Assembly: GCA_016165875.1 (NCBI GenBank)
Contig: JABBOT010000001.1
Coordinates: 37,751,011 to 37,815,010, forward strand
Direction: 5' to 3'
DNA length: 64,000 bases
Origin: Acanthopleura granulata
Lineage: Eukaryota; Mollusca; Polyplacophora; Chitonida; Chitonidae
The notes under the pieces were generated by a model that had not been told where the DNA came from, did not search any database, and saw only the letters and a list, made by a program, of their open reading frames with translations. Positions 43,408 through 56,704 of the stretch are shown here, one piece after another. The translations under genes were made by a program, and so were the position numbers. Within the stretch, counting starts at the first letter, position 1. Every line of letters starts with the position of its first letter.

Positions 43408-46400
43408 CATATTAGTGTTAACTCTATCCTGGTTTTTATCAAACATTAACCAACAAATCTGTACGTTTGTCTTCTTTCATACTTTCTGTGAACTTTTTCG
43501 CACATCTTAATGAATTTTTATGGCCTCACCGATAATTTTTTTTACAACGTATCGTATCATGTTCAAACAGCAGCTCTTGATTCCGTCTGCCCGCTGCACT
43601 GAATTTTATACACGTTTCTGTATTTGAACCCCACACCACGTCATGCCCCTCATTCGTCTTCACTCCAAACCATTAATGTCTTTCAGAAAAACAAAGGACG
43701 TAGTTTCAATGATTTTGCCCTTCTAGTAATCCGGGAGAGGCCGGCATCCCACGTCGCTATATCGGTCATTTGACGAACGACATTTTCCTTTTATGTACCA
43801 GTTAGAGATTCCAGCGTTTTATTGCCGACAGTAACTTGACCCGCTACTGTGTTTGGCAAATGACCCCGAAGACATATCCGGCATTCAATGTCCCAAATCA
43901 ACACGGGATGATTGAATTATGTCTGTTGCTTCCTTTTACCGAGGTTGGGGATGCCATCAATTTTACCTTGTGTATATGTCTTACACCCCGTGCTTTGGAA
44001 GCGAGGTGCAACCAGATATAGGCACTGGTTGTATCTGACTGAATGCCCGACCTGAGATCGATACTGGCTGGGTGATGGATCTGTCCATGAACAATCTGTC
44101 TTTGATGGAAATGAAATGACCACACAAGTGAAGTGGCCAACTAGTCGTTTTCCAGGTGCAATGGGCAATTCGTGATAATAAATCGGCGTTTTCTGTTAAA
44201 TGGTATTGTAAATGTCTGTAAACTAATTACAGACAAAATGGAGAAAGCATTCCAGGGATTGATCACGTACAGTGTTACCAAGAATTATGCAGACAGACAC
44301 CGTTAACAATTTCGCCTGAGATTGGACACAACCCAACTTTCCCTGATGATAAACAAGGCCATCAACGGCACTCTCTACACAAACGTGTATATCGGTACAC
44401 CACGGTCAGTAAAGACAGCACAAAGACGGTTTGTCATTGTAAGTGCATAACATGTTTCATTGAATGCAAACATGAACGTGAATGCCCTTATAGGAACTGG
44501 GATGACTAAAATATAATTTTGAAAGATGGTTTTATAAAATGCAAATATTTAGGATGGAAGGAAACACTTGAAATTTTTACGTGATAAACCTATGTTTGTG
44601 CATATTGGGATGATTAATTCATTCGATTTTCAATTTAAGACAAGTAGCACAACGATAAAGTGCCGGCATCTTATTGGCAACGTTTTTCTGATTATGGCGT
44701 TAATTCTGAATGAAACCAAATCAAAACAAATGACCACCATGTGTCACCTGGGGAGACAGATCAGGAGGTAGGAGTGGAGAGTACATACATACATGTGTAT
44801 TTTCGCTTAGAAGATTACTGAAACATACCCACTGGCTTAACCTCCATTTATACCTGGATCTCCTCATCCCATAAGGACCTTGGTATATACCAGCTGAGCG
44901 GTAAATAGAAACCTTCTTAGGGCAAGTAATTTCATCTCAAGTTTGTAAGTTGCCCAAGCGATGTGTGTACCCAGTCCAAGGAGGAATGGCTTCAGGCTGA
45001 CGATATTGCAAACGGCACGACTGCATTGTTTGTCATCGAGTTAGCCCTTTCCAGGCTTGACCAGAAGTGCCTTCGTTTATTGATGGCTTGAGGAGCATCG
45101 CCCTGGTTTCTTGATTGGGAGGTTGGCGAGCGGTTTTATTAAGGCCGATGAAGAGCTTCGCTACATGTGTACTACCGCTAAACCCCAACGATAAAGTGAG
45201 ACATTGTTGAGCAATAAACCAGGCACTTGGCACGTATTCACCTTGTGTGTCACCCCCCCCCCCTAGAGCGCCTCGGATTAAGGATCCTCGAGATCTCGAG
45301 TATGTTCGGATGAAGTAATACATTGGCGCTGAACCTGAAGGCAAGTTGAAAATAGGGCTGTTCACGAATGTTTCTGCTGAATGGAAAGTGTTGCAACAAA
45401 ATGTCTTCTATATACATTTTTCTGCCAAGCCATTCACCGTTTACTTTAATGGAATGGAGTTATAATGACGTTGCACAGTATACCATTGTATATCACACTG
45501 TTCTCGATACATTAGATGAATTCATTTTTCTATATCAATCATTTTTAAGGTAATGGCTTGTACTATATACATGATATCTTTACATGTATTTCAAGTTGTA
45601 CGGATAGCCCAGTGTGATCCGTTCATGATCGGTTTCCGTGACTGGTGATTTGTTGTAGCGGCTTGTTGCACTAAATAAAAGCGAGAAGTGTTCACAAACC
45701 TCCATGTGACTTTAGAGGAGTGCTACAAATTGAAAGCAATAGAGCTTGTTTCATACTTCTGTGGGACTATAAATAATACATATAGATCGAAAAGTTCCGA
45801 CAAATCGTATACCGGGTTATTGTGAAGGTTTAATAAATCAAATATAGCCTATATGTGTTATTTCCGATGTCCTGTGTTGTAGATATCAGGCTATTATTTA
45901 TCTGTATTAAAGTACAGAGACCATTTAAGGCTACAGCTCAGCTCACGCTTGATCGGGGACTTCACGTTAGATTAAGTAATTGATGAAGTCTAACCATGAA
46001 ATGGGATCTCCTTGAATGGCAGTTTATAGACACACTTCACACGGTGTGTGTCTAAGTAATTTGAAGTGGAAAAGTTGCCAATCTCTTAAGATGATTTCTG
46101 GCTAAAGTAAATCGGGGAAACCGTTGTTTCTTTAGTGTATTCCAGATAAAAATGAGAAAGGTTTCAATTTTGAGGTGAAAAAATGATTCGACAAAGATTG
46201 ATCGATCAGTGGGTTGAGGCTAGCATGCGGTACGGTAAGAAGCCCTGCTAAATGGGAATCAGTGCCAAGGAAATGGACCTTAGTTCAATGAACTAAGTTT
46301 TCTGAGGAAACACACCAGCAATGCCAAATGTTCCCGAAGGCTGGCTGATTACACTCTTGCAAATAAGAAACTGCAAAATAATTGTGTGTCATGGATGAGG

Positions 46401-48835
46401 CTATAGCCTTGTGTAGAGCTCGTGGAGATGTCCCGTGGTTCATTTTAAGATAAAGCATTTGATAGGCGTAATGCATGTGATACAAGAAGCCTACCATTAA
46501 GGCGTCGATATTCAGGTTTTATCTGGGGGCCACTCTGATACCAGCCATTCCTCATCAATAACCGGTCAAGGTCCTTACAAATCTTCATGAAAGTCGTTCA
46601 TCTGAACCACCTAAAATTTGCCCATTTCCATTTATGAAAATGAGCTTGTTTGAAAAAGAAATACATGGAACAATGTCAAAGGCTGTCAACCTCAGGATCA
46701 TTTCAGCCATCGGGGCCGTCACACTGGTCATTTCATTTGCCTTTCAACAATCGATCTCCATTTAAATCATATCCCTTTTACTTGTCGCTTGTCAAGGCCA
46801 CAGGCTTACAGAGCCTCATCCAAACCATCCTGTCAAGTGCCGATAAATGCCCAGGGAGACAAGAAGTGGAGAGCGCAACAAAATCCAGGCCTTGTACGAA
46901 CCCTTGTTGATTTCATTTGACGACACCCTGCAAAGGCTTCATTCAAAGCACCGGGGGGGGGGGTCCAATAACTTTGATGCTAAAATATTCCTTTTTTTAA
47001 ACTACATAATTCAAGCCGAAATCTGCTGACACTTCTTGCAAAATCCGATAAATGTTGGAACGTTGTCAGAAGTGATGGGCTTGAAATATTTATGAGGGAG
47101 CAATTTGACATGCCTCGGCCTGGCTTGCATGGGTTTTAAACTCGTGTGTATGAACAGTTTTCACCGTCAGCAGAAGAATATGTGTCCTTCCATATACCGG
47201 AAAAGGTATTTGCAGTGAATACTTCCTGCCACAAAAACCTTTTATATTTTGTATTTGAATGAAACTCTGGCACGTTGTGTGTCATTCCATCGCCGACAAT
47301 GTTGGTGAAAGGACGCAAAATCTCTGGCCACTCATTGCCAACGTATAGCTGATGGAGCGGATGTAGCATCTTTCCCTTGGTATGTCCGTGATGTTCTTGT
47401 TCATTAGGTCGGTATAGTTTTACTCTAGTTTACTTGCCAAATCATTGTCAAACAACGCGCTACATATAACACAATGACATTGTTCTTGTAAATCTCGTCT
47501 TTTACACCATTGAAACTTATGACTGAACAGTGTACAGGCATGCTTTCAGTGCTGAACAATGATTTATGGACTGATTGATTGATTGGTTATCCTGATGTTT
47601 TCCTACAGGTACGCAGCCACTGCGGCCAGTCATTGAAATGAAGAGCCACTTGGTTGATGTAAGATCTAAGAGATAACCAGGGCAAGGCAGTGTAGGTCAC
47701 AAGTACAACTAGGAAAAACCATGGTTGCAGCGTTGCATTAATAAAGCACTGATACAAGGGCTTTAGACCGAGCGATCTATACATAGCATTTGCAAAGCGG
47801 AAAGTGGAAAAGTTCCCTCGGTGTCCTATACATATTGTTCAGTTATCGACTCGATTTAATAGAAATCCTGAAGACATTTTTTTTCTCAGGTTTTCAAGCA
47901 ATTTGACTGAGGAGATAAGTTGGCAATATTCCATATGAATTGTCCAACACATGTTGTGTAGCCAGGGCATTGATACAGTTTGTTACAGACTGAACCATGC
48001 AACACGAAGGCGGCCACACAGAAAGCCAAAAGTTATCCAAAGTTAATATTGACTGGGAACTGGTCAAAGTTTTGACATGGGCTATACATCCTCCAAAATA
48101 TTCACGACGGCACACCGAGTATCATTCTGTCTTAATTAGAAGGTGTCCAGGGTGTGTGAGGTTTGATGAGCTGATGCCCTTTGATCTTTGCTATAGACGC
48201 GTAACGGAATTGACGACACTGAGAGTAGGTCTGCACATTTATGCACCACCTCATATGGGCCTACAGGGTTCGTGTTCATAATCAAGGTTATATTGACGTC
48301 CGCCATTGAGGTGTCGCACTCACGGACTGGAAATGCAGGTCTGAAAAGATGTCAATAGAAACCTGGCTCGTCTGGAGATCGCTTCACAGTGTCTGTGGAG
48401 ACTTTGACCCCCATTGAAAAGTCCTGAGGATGTTTGCCTGAACCAGGCCTAGTCATTTAAACAGCCATTTGAAATACCTTTGGCTGTAATATGATACTTT
48501 TTGTAGAAGGAGCTCAAAGTAAAGAGCCTTCTTTCACCAATCACTTTCAGCATTTGGTTCTTTCAGAGTTAAATATTTGACCATGTAACTGTGCTGGCCA
48601 GGGTTATGCTTATATATCTGCTGTCAACTTGTCTGGTGGATAAGGGATAAAATCAAGGCTTTTAATTGAGATAAAGAGACGGTGTGTTAATTTGTGATAA
48701 ACAGCACAGGATAAAACGATATGTATTGTACGCGAATAAAAATATAGAAAACACAATTCTTCTGTATATATTAAATGCAAACACAAATTATGAGTTTGAC
48801 TGGGGGTGATTTCCATGTGGTTTTGCAAATGTAAA
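43408..48835 (+). repeat. Array unit copy 3, long central segment
   Basis: It aligns with 25241-30609 and 57801-63950, with the landmarks at 43856, about 44275, about 44970, about 46645, 47181 and 47996. It has a run of 12 C at about 45246 and a G run at about 46953 that differ in length between copies. The 94-codon frame at 47997-48281 is broken by stops in copies 2 and 4. No gene is supported. Confidence 0.75.
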
Positions 48836-49440
48836 CTCACAAACACAAGCATATGAGCTGACAAATCACCCCTCAAGTTTGATGCAGTAGAAATGAAAAT
48901 CGGCTTGTAAACCCATGATCAAGTTTCGGACGGCTGGCCTCTGAAAGACGTCCCGCAAAAAACACATATTCCTGTAAGGAGGGATAATGACTTACAATTA
49001 CCAGAAAATCGTACTTCTCTGAAGAGTGAAGTAAGCCATCAGGTCATGTTGTGCACTTGTCATCTTCCTCAAAATGTATATAAATTTTCCATGGTTTAGT
49101 CTTGTAAGAAATAAGAAAAGAAAATTTCACCGAAACCCTATACGTACCACATAAAACTACACACGACTTAAACACCACCGTTAATTCGTGCGCTAAAAGC
49201 TACTGTTAGTACCACTTATTCTGTGGAATTAATACCCTGTCCACGGCATCTTTTTTCGCGTTGTGTTTATCTATCACACGAAGGTGTATTAATATTTGAA
49301 CGGGACGAAATTTCTGCTTCTGATTTATTTATGTATTTATTTGATTGTTGTTTTACTCCGTACTCAAGAATATTTCACCTATTCGACGGCTGCCAGCATT
49401 ATGATTCAAGCACCCTCCGTAGGCTGCTGGTGGACCTTAA
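48836..49440 (+). repeat. Internal direct-repeat segment, second member, with SINE core, copy 3
   Basis: It is closely similar to 30610-31230, including the same SINE core (49317-49438: 'gccagcattatgattcaagc'), so that core was inserted before copies 2 and 3 separated. The segment ends at a deletion junction near 49438 ('ggtggaccttaacgtttcg'). Confidence 0.7.
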
Positions 49441-51507
49441 CGTTTCGTTACCGTCAAGTGGTTTACGCAGGTAAACTGTGTGGTGACACGGATCCAGTTT
49501 CATGTTACCACATGATGTGATGAACTCTTAATAGACCCAATAGTTGAGTCAATAATTTATCTTATTGCTTCGCCTCTAGACCATGTGTACTGGCAAATCT
49601 TGTCCACTCAGATATGTTCTGTACCGAAAGAGCACACTGGTGTGCGTTTCCAAACATGGCTGGTGCAATATAAGATTCACGGTATCCATAGGCCAAACTT
49701 TGTCCATTATTATAAAGTCTCAGGTTAAGGTTACGTTTGAGTTGTTGGAATTACGGGTCGTTCCAGACATGTTCTGTACCGAAAGAGCACACCGGTGTGC
49801 GTTTCCAAACTAGGTCTGTCCTCTCACAGGATTCTTCTGTGTAGCTATACAAATACACTGACAAGGCATATCTCGTTGGTGGCCTATCAGCTCGTGCTTT
49901 CAAAAACATTTACTGGATCGTACTTAATGGATCAGTAGCTCCGTTACGAATGGGGAATTTCGGAGACACCAGTGGAATAAAGAAAGAAGAAAAATGTCCT
50001 ATGTGCAATTTTTGAAAGAGGACAGAGTGCGCAATTATACTTGTTATAATAACTTATATTAAGTTATTTAAAAGTGTAAAGTACACCAAAGGGAGACAAT
50101 TCAGCAGAATGTGACCTTTAAATGCAGAGAACTTCAATACAAATTTTGTTCAGCCATTTTGTCGAATTGCGTTTGAATATAAATATCAAGCATATACATA
50201 ATCATATCTTGTAGTCAGAGAAATCGACGACGTGGACATCTGGCCAAAGGACCAGTGCCGTATGCTTCGATTGATTTCATTGAACAGGAAACTACATTAG
50301 TATAGTTATCACCACCTGCGCACTTGTTTTATCTAATAACGGTTACACTGAACTTCAAAATTCTGCGCGTTTTATGTAGTGTTGTCAAAATGATCATTTA
50401 TGGTCGTTGTATGTCTAGATACCGTCTGGTGCCTCCAATTGCGATATTGCGATTGTGCTACATGGCGTATTCTGTTTTGGTGTTCATTGTGGTAAGATTA
50501 TCCTCATGTTTTGCTGGTAAGAATTTCCAAGCCCTTAGAGATGTTGCCATTGATTCTTTACCCACAAATTCGTAAAAACTAAAAAGGAAAAGCTTGAAAA
50601 AGTAAGAACAAATAAAACCCACAACAGCAAACTGTTGGAAACATCTGTTGCATGTACTTTATGTCTTTAACCATCCGGGCCTGACAAAACGGATGTGGGA
50701 TACTATGGGCCAAAATTGAATTTCTTACGCACATGTTCTTATGATCTACGTGACTCTTCATGAGGTCATGTAAAATGGGAAAAGAAGTCCTGAATATAGA
50801 ATGTTCCGTGCAACTGTATTATTTAGGGCACTATTATCAGTCCTCCTTTGTGATGTATCTAACAGATCCATGGAGCCTTGTGAGTAATTCTAGACCAATT
50901 CTAAACAATTACAAATACCATCACTACATTTGTTTTACGTAATTTTGCGTTAGTCGTGGTTCTGGGGTGTTTAAGTGGCTCCTGCTGAAACATGTTAGAA
51001 TAAATCCCTAGAAATTAAGGTAAATTGACATGAGACCGGATTGCATAGGTTAGGTGTTTGACAACTGTCACACTGTCGCCGCTGTTCTGCTCTTAGTTTC
51101 ATTGATAAATTAGCTTACATTATGGTTACACTACTTTGCCGAAGGACTTATAATTTGGGTTTTTTTTGTCTCAGTAATTTCTTCAAAGCTATGTGTGCGT
51201 GGCTGAAAGGATGTGTCCTAGATGTGACGCACACACGGACTGTGCCCTTAACTCTATTGCTACCTGGAACAAGTCTGTTTATTATGACCATATAGTGTCC
51301 TGCTTAAAACCAATAACCTGGTTTCCATAGCCGACGATCATTAAACACTCTCTATATATTTAAAATTTGTAGAGTTTTGGGACACTCTATACCACTTAAT
51401 AATGTATTTTTCAAACATGTTCACGCATGTCGAATTCTGTCACGCTGAGGGTCTTTCATTCAAGACGCTTGCCATTTGATATAAAATCGGCTCCACTACG
51501 AATTATA
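49441..51507 (+). repeat. Array unit copy 3, distal segment, shortened
   Basis: It is closely similar to 33530-35895 in copy 2 but contains an insert-like stretch at about 49900-50120 not obvious in copy 2, and it lacks the equivalent of 35314-35708. It ends at 51507, where the sequence jumps into the proximal part of the next unit. No gene was seen. Confidence 0.7.
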
Positions 51508-54042
51508 TCACAACATAGGACGCACGCACTTTGATACCAGAGCAATACAGTACGGATCTGAGTGCCACCCACAAACCAAACCATTATAACAAATGTTTAT
51601 TTTTCAAATTTATGATTTATGCCATGTCCGAATATAATGTCCCCGGGTATGTTGGGAAGTAGGTACGCCAAGATTGTCCTAGTAATGGATGGTTTCTGTC
51701 AGAAGACGTCTAGTTCTTGACCAGTGACGTCTCAGTTTCAGCTTCATCACAGGCAAAATTCTTCTACCTAGCTGAAGTCAATTCAGAGATATAAAGGTTT
51801 ACCTTCAGGGTATGCCGGGTAAAGATTTTGTGTACGACGTAATAAAGCGCCATGTAAATAAATACATAAATAACGAAATAAAGAAAGAAATAAATAATTA
51901 CACCTGGATAGGTTTATAGACTGTGTGAAACAAAAATTGTTTGCGTTTACAAATAATTGCCAAGGAAAAAATTTATGTTAAAAGGGTTTAGATGAAAGAA
52001 TGACCATTTACACATAACTAAAGAAATTCCTTCTCTGGGTACATGGAATACATTAGAGCCGATAAATGAACTTTTCTGAAATGGGAACATAAGGAAACTG
52101 TTTGGGTAATACGTCATTAAAGTAAAAAATGTTTCAAGTGCAAAGAGAACATAAAATATCATGGCGTTGGCGACACATATTAAGTTTGTATATTCAACGC
52201 AGAGAATCAAATTTAATCTAAAAAATGTCTTTAATAAAGCTGTTCAGTTTTCCAGCAATTGTAAAGCGCTGGTGCAGCTTTTTATGCTGGCACTTCCGCA
52301 GTATCTAATGGATATCATGGATTCTCGGTCCAGTGTTCAATGTGTATTATTGTCGGGGTGAACACTGCTAATGTATGACGTCTTTCACCTTTGTGATAGC
52401 CCCATGTCCAACTCCTGACCCTGCTTATGGTGATCCTACTCATTAGATATAACATGGGAAGATAAATTTTTCCCATTCAGCCTTGAAAATAGCGCTGTTC
52501 CGTTGACTAATGAGCTTCCATAGCGCCGTAGGCGTAGTATCGTGTAATTACATACAGGGTCACATACAGTCATATGTACTGTCTGCTGAAAGATACATAT
52601 TTTATAAAAAAACAAGAAATTAAGGTGAGTGAACGTTTAGATATAGTGGACAAATGGCGACATAGAAATATGTAACGGCAACAAGTACTTAAGCAACCAA
52701 CCTTTGTATACAGGTGCATACGAAAAGACGTATAATGGATAGCCCATCATATATACAAAAATCGGATAGACTGGCGGGTCTCGTACTTTGGCTGACTGAA
52801 ATTATAAGTGAGAACATTGTTGGTGATTCTCTTTGGTGTGCATATATTCTTTCTGTAGTGAGCTCTCAGAGAAAAGTCTGTCTGAGCACTCGTCAAGAGT
52901 ATACACATATAAAACCCTACATAACCAATGGTTCCGTGATCGAGTTCACAGTGACGTCGAAGAAACGGCTGTCTCTCTGTTTGTTTGTGGTGTAATTAAA
53001 ATAGCTGAAAACGTAAACATGCATGTGCTTTTCCATAAAACGTTTTATTTTCCATGGTAAGCCAAATGGTGGGGTAAAGTAGGTAATGGAACTTGCAATA
53101 TCTTCACCGGTTACTTGTGGCTACCGCCAAATGTCGTCGCTGTTCTGCTATTAACTTTTATGTAATTGAAAAAATGTGAGAGAGTCTGGCAAATGCATTG
53201 GAGTTTATGTATTGACCCGCCACCCCCGTCTCCACCTTTCACAGATGTGGACTTCAATTTTCAAAACCTCTCAGGTATGTATAGTTTTTTTGGTGGCCAA
53301 ATTATGATTGATTCTGCGAGACGCGTATGTTGCGCCCTCACCGTTTGCTGATGATCTTTAATGATGTTATTCGCCATGGCTACAGCTCTGAAATACAGTG
53401 GCAGCCGTGGCTGCAGATAAACGCCGTCTTCCCAAGGGCCATATCCATTTCTCTCCAGTACAAGGAAGCTTAACCCCCGATTATAACATGAGAGGGGATT
53501 AATAGTGTCCAAGTATAAGTACTCGCATTGAGCTAATCTCTCCGAAGATGCCCTTCGCATGTCGCAACCATTTATTTCGAGGCTGCTAAAGTGGATGGAT
53601 CACACCTGGGAGTAAGAAAGGATTTTGATCCGTAAAATAAGTCCGCTGAAAAGCAAGGGTCGAGGTTAAGTCTGTCGAATCATGCACTCACTCCTCATCA
53701 GCAGTGCTCTGTTTTCCTGGCTAAGCAAATGTCGTGTTTCGAAATAATGAAATTACGGCTTTAGGCTTGACACAAAATGTTGTCTCTGGATAAAGGATGC
53801 ATTCCTCTAAGGCCTACGCTTTCGTACCTTCCGTTAATCCGGGTATTAGTAACAGCTTAGCAAAAACAATGAAAATGGGCAAATGGGGATAATCCGCTTA
53901 ACCTTGTTGAGGTAGGCGATGAGTGAAATTCTGTCAGTAGTGAAAGAAATTCTGCCAGGAAACTGAGTGAACACTGTTCCTATTCCGACACTTGACCAGA
54001 ATGTATAGGTCTTGTAACAATTACGTTCATAATAGTTTCAAC
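51508..54042 (+). repeat. Array unit copy 4, proximal and middle segment
   Basis: It starts at the equivalent of 37768 in copy 3, so the first 1.4 kb or so of the unit is missing. It is otherwise very similar to 37768-40633 and carries the empty site of the copy 3 SINE at about 51766-51779. No gene was seen. Confidence 0.75.
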
Positions 54043-54601
54043 ATGGCATCAGCAATGACAGATGTGTCCTTTATTCGAGCTGCACGAGGTGAGCGAAAGC
54101 TTTCCCATGCCGGCTACTTGAATCGTGCAAACCGCCATCATTTACCTAAAGAATGGCGATGATGTACAATAACTGGGTGTTCGTCTGGCTTGACTACTGA
54201 GTCATGTGACCAGTACCCACAACCATCCTCCCAGCCATACCGATGCTGCTGTTCAGGATCTTATGGCCAAAATACCCAAACGAGTCCGAGATGTACTTAC
54301 CCCCATGCAGTCTGTTTATACCGAAGAGATATCTATGCTAACATCAGATGAGACCAAAGTAGCCAAAGTCTTCCCCACATTCACCAGTGAGAAATCAGCC
54401 CTATACCAACAACGAAATAGAATCCTTCCATCTATTCCCCTTGATGGAGTGGACCTGAATGGAACCTGGGCAGAAATAAAAGCTGGGAATCCTTTTCTTC
54501 TGCCGAATGATGGTACAGATGACCGGATAGTTCAATTTGTTTTGCACATAGTAGACATATATGACGTAGTAGATATGTCTATCAATCTCCAGCCATTGTA
54601 G
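54043..54601 (+). pseudogene. FLYWCH zinc-finger/MULE-transposase-type remnant, copy 4
   Basis: It has the same start and domain order as the copy 3 remnant ('FIRAARGERKLSHAGYLNR', then 'KEWR', TGA, 'CTITGC'). One TGA is at the same place as in copy 3. A 14 bp deletion just after 'GLTTE' then changes frame, and 'HVTSTHNHPPSH' continues in another frame from about 54206. This copy runs further, through 'FPTFTSEKSALYQQRNRIL' and 'FLLPNDGTDDRIVQF', the linker before the MULE catalytic domain, and stops at 54601 without a DDE core. Function would be DNA binding plus transposition in an intact protein; this one is dead. Confidence 0.72.
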
Positions 54602-55669
54602 GCCTTCTCGTCCACTCAGTAACCGCATGCGGCGATAATCGAAGTTAATCATACCAGCTTATAGCACATCGGGGATCGTAGGCGTTAGCGGAATAAACCA
54701 GATAAAGACCTTCCAGTTACCTGCCTTGTCAGCCTGATTCTGTCCTGGCAGATATGTCAGTAACTCATAGATTTTTCATCCCTATCATAGTTTGATGGAA
54801 ATTCGAGTAACAAGTTTGCTTTTGTCAACCATGAGTTTGAGGAGATGAACATCAAGTTTTAAAGATTTAAGAGAGAGCAAGTGCTGGGAAACATTGCTTT
54901 TTCTCCTGCAAGCTGTTACTGTGAGGATTCATAAATACGTTTTGTTACAGAATATTTGTTCATAAGGGTATAAAAGTGCTTGCCCTTAAATCTGTCGTGT
55001 ATGTCCTGTTTATTTCTTCAGTAAATAAAAAGCATTTCAACCACATCGTGGCGAGAATATATAAGTTTATTGAGAGAAAGCGATAAGTCTGTAATGTCTG
55101 AAGAGTTCTCAACCGAATTGAAGATTTGTGAATGCGCTTTATCGTTATGAGGAGGTATATAGAGATCTAGGGTGTTTAGTATTGAGATGTTTAGCAATTT
55201 CAGTGTTGGAAAGGTGATCCTGGGAACAGATTAATATTAACCACTTTTCTCCATGATAACACCTATAAGATTGCTCTATACATATGCGCTTGCGAGATTG
55301 CAATTCTAACCTCTATCCCTTTCCAACTCAGGCTGTTGCTGATTGAGAAGTTTTTTCAAGATATGTAAAAATACGACCGCGCAAAGGGAATATCATGCGT
55401 CAGTGGAGGTAATTAGAAAGCCACTGCTCGGAACAGATTAATATTTACCAATTTCCTCTGTGAGAAAAGCGTTAGCAATATTGTCAGTAAGGATTAAGTA
55501 TCTAAATCGGATGTTGCATGCAATATCATGTGTTGCTGCAAATTAGCCTACGCTGCTTTGGAGAATTTGAAGAGGGAATATCTGGAGATTTTCTCTCTAT
55601 ACGTAATGTTCACCTCACGCTAGAATTCTCGGCTCTTTACATATCCGGACTTCCAGAAAGGTCACCGAT
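54602..55669 (+). repeat. Array unit copy 4, segment partly shared with copies 1 and 3
   Basis: 54768-55060 aligns with 13365-13620 in copy 1, including a TATA-like box at 54969-54976, and 55150-55669 aligns with 40985-41339. No gene was seen. I could not recognise a continuation of the transposase-type frame in it. Confidence 0.6.
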
Positions 55670-56704
55670 ATTTTTTCTTTTTCTTATTTTTCTCTTTTTG
55701 TAAACCAGTGATCTAATCTCGTAAATTCTCTGTGATCTGAGAAAATGGCCGAGTGGAGACTGAGCCAAGTTTTTTGGTGACAAATCTTTTATGATTAGTA
55801 TAGACATAAGTTTATTGATTCCAGTCTCTGATATATGTTTTTGGCAAATCATCCCACAAGTTCGATCCAGCGGAATTGAAATTCGGCGTGATATACGAGC
55901 AAATTTATCTATACCGAGACGTCTGGGTTGATAACACATGGTCAAGGTTCAGACGGCTGATATCTGAGTGACGTCCCACAAAAACAGCCATTCCTGTCTT
56001 ATTTTGTTTTTGTTCCTGTTATGAGGCATAATGACTGAAAATTACCAGAAAATAATGTTTGTGTGCAGAGTGAAGTTAGCTACCAGTTGATGTTGTGCGT
56101 TTGTCATCTTTCTCATGATATCAATAAATTTCCTGAAAGTCTGTCTTGTGAAAGAGAAGAAAACAAAACGACACTGAAACCCTATACGTACCACGTAAAG
56201 GCACACAAGGCTTTTACACACCATCAGTAATTCGTTTGCTGAAAGGGGTCGTTGGTAGCACTTAAACTATGGAATTAATACCGGTGTACGGCACTTTTTT
56301 CGCGTTGCGCTAATCCATCACACGAAGGTGTAGTAATATTTAAACGCGGTGTAATTTTCAGGAAGTGAAACAGGAACCATGTATATTTATGTTAAAAGGT
56401 ATGGAAGTGTTTTATGTTCCATAATGATATCGTCGCTGCCCAGTCCTTCGCTGAGTTGGCTACATAGACGTATGTCAAATTATTAGTAACTTTTCCCGCG
56501 CCATGGTAACTTGGACCTATTAAATTCGGATTGACAATGGCTCTCGTGTAATACCTGAGAGCTGTACGCCAGCACTTTGCCAACCACTCGTCAGGAATGA
56601 ACAACGGGCCAAGTGGCTTTGGTCCAGGTTATGTTAGGCGGGAAAGGTTCCTTATTTGGTTCATTGCCTCAGTGGAAATAGTATATTAGTCGTTTGACTG
56701 TCTT
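55670..56704 (+). repeat. Internal direct-repeat segment, first member, copy 4
   Basis: It is nearly identical to 41340-42330. It is followed by the AT-rich segment, as in copy 3. No gene was seen. Confidence 0.65.

Noticed and set aside
43096..43449. Ile/Tyr-rich and Arg/Glu-rich ORFs on both strands
   Set aside because: They are translations of the TA/TC microsatellite.
47997..48281. A 94-codon ORF with a CPGC motif
   Set aside because: Copies 2 and 4 have stops and frame changes in the same frame, so similarity comes from recent duplication and not from selection.
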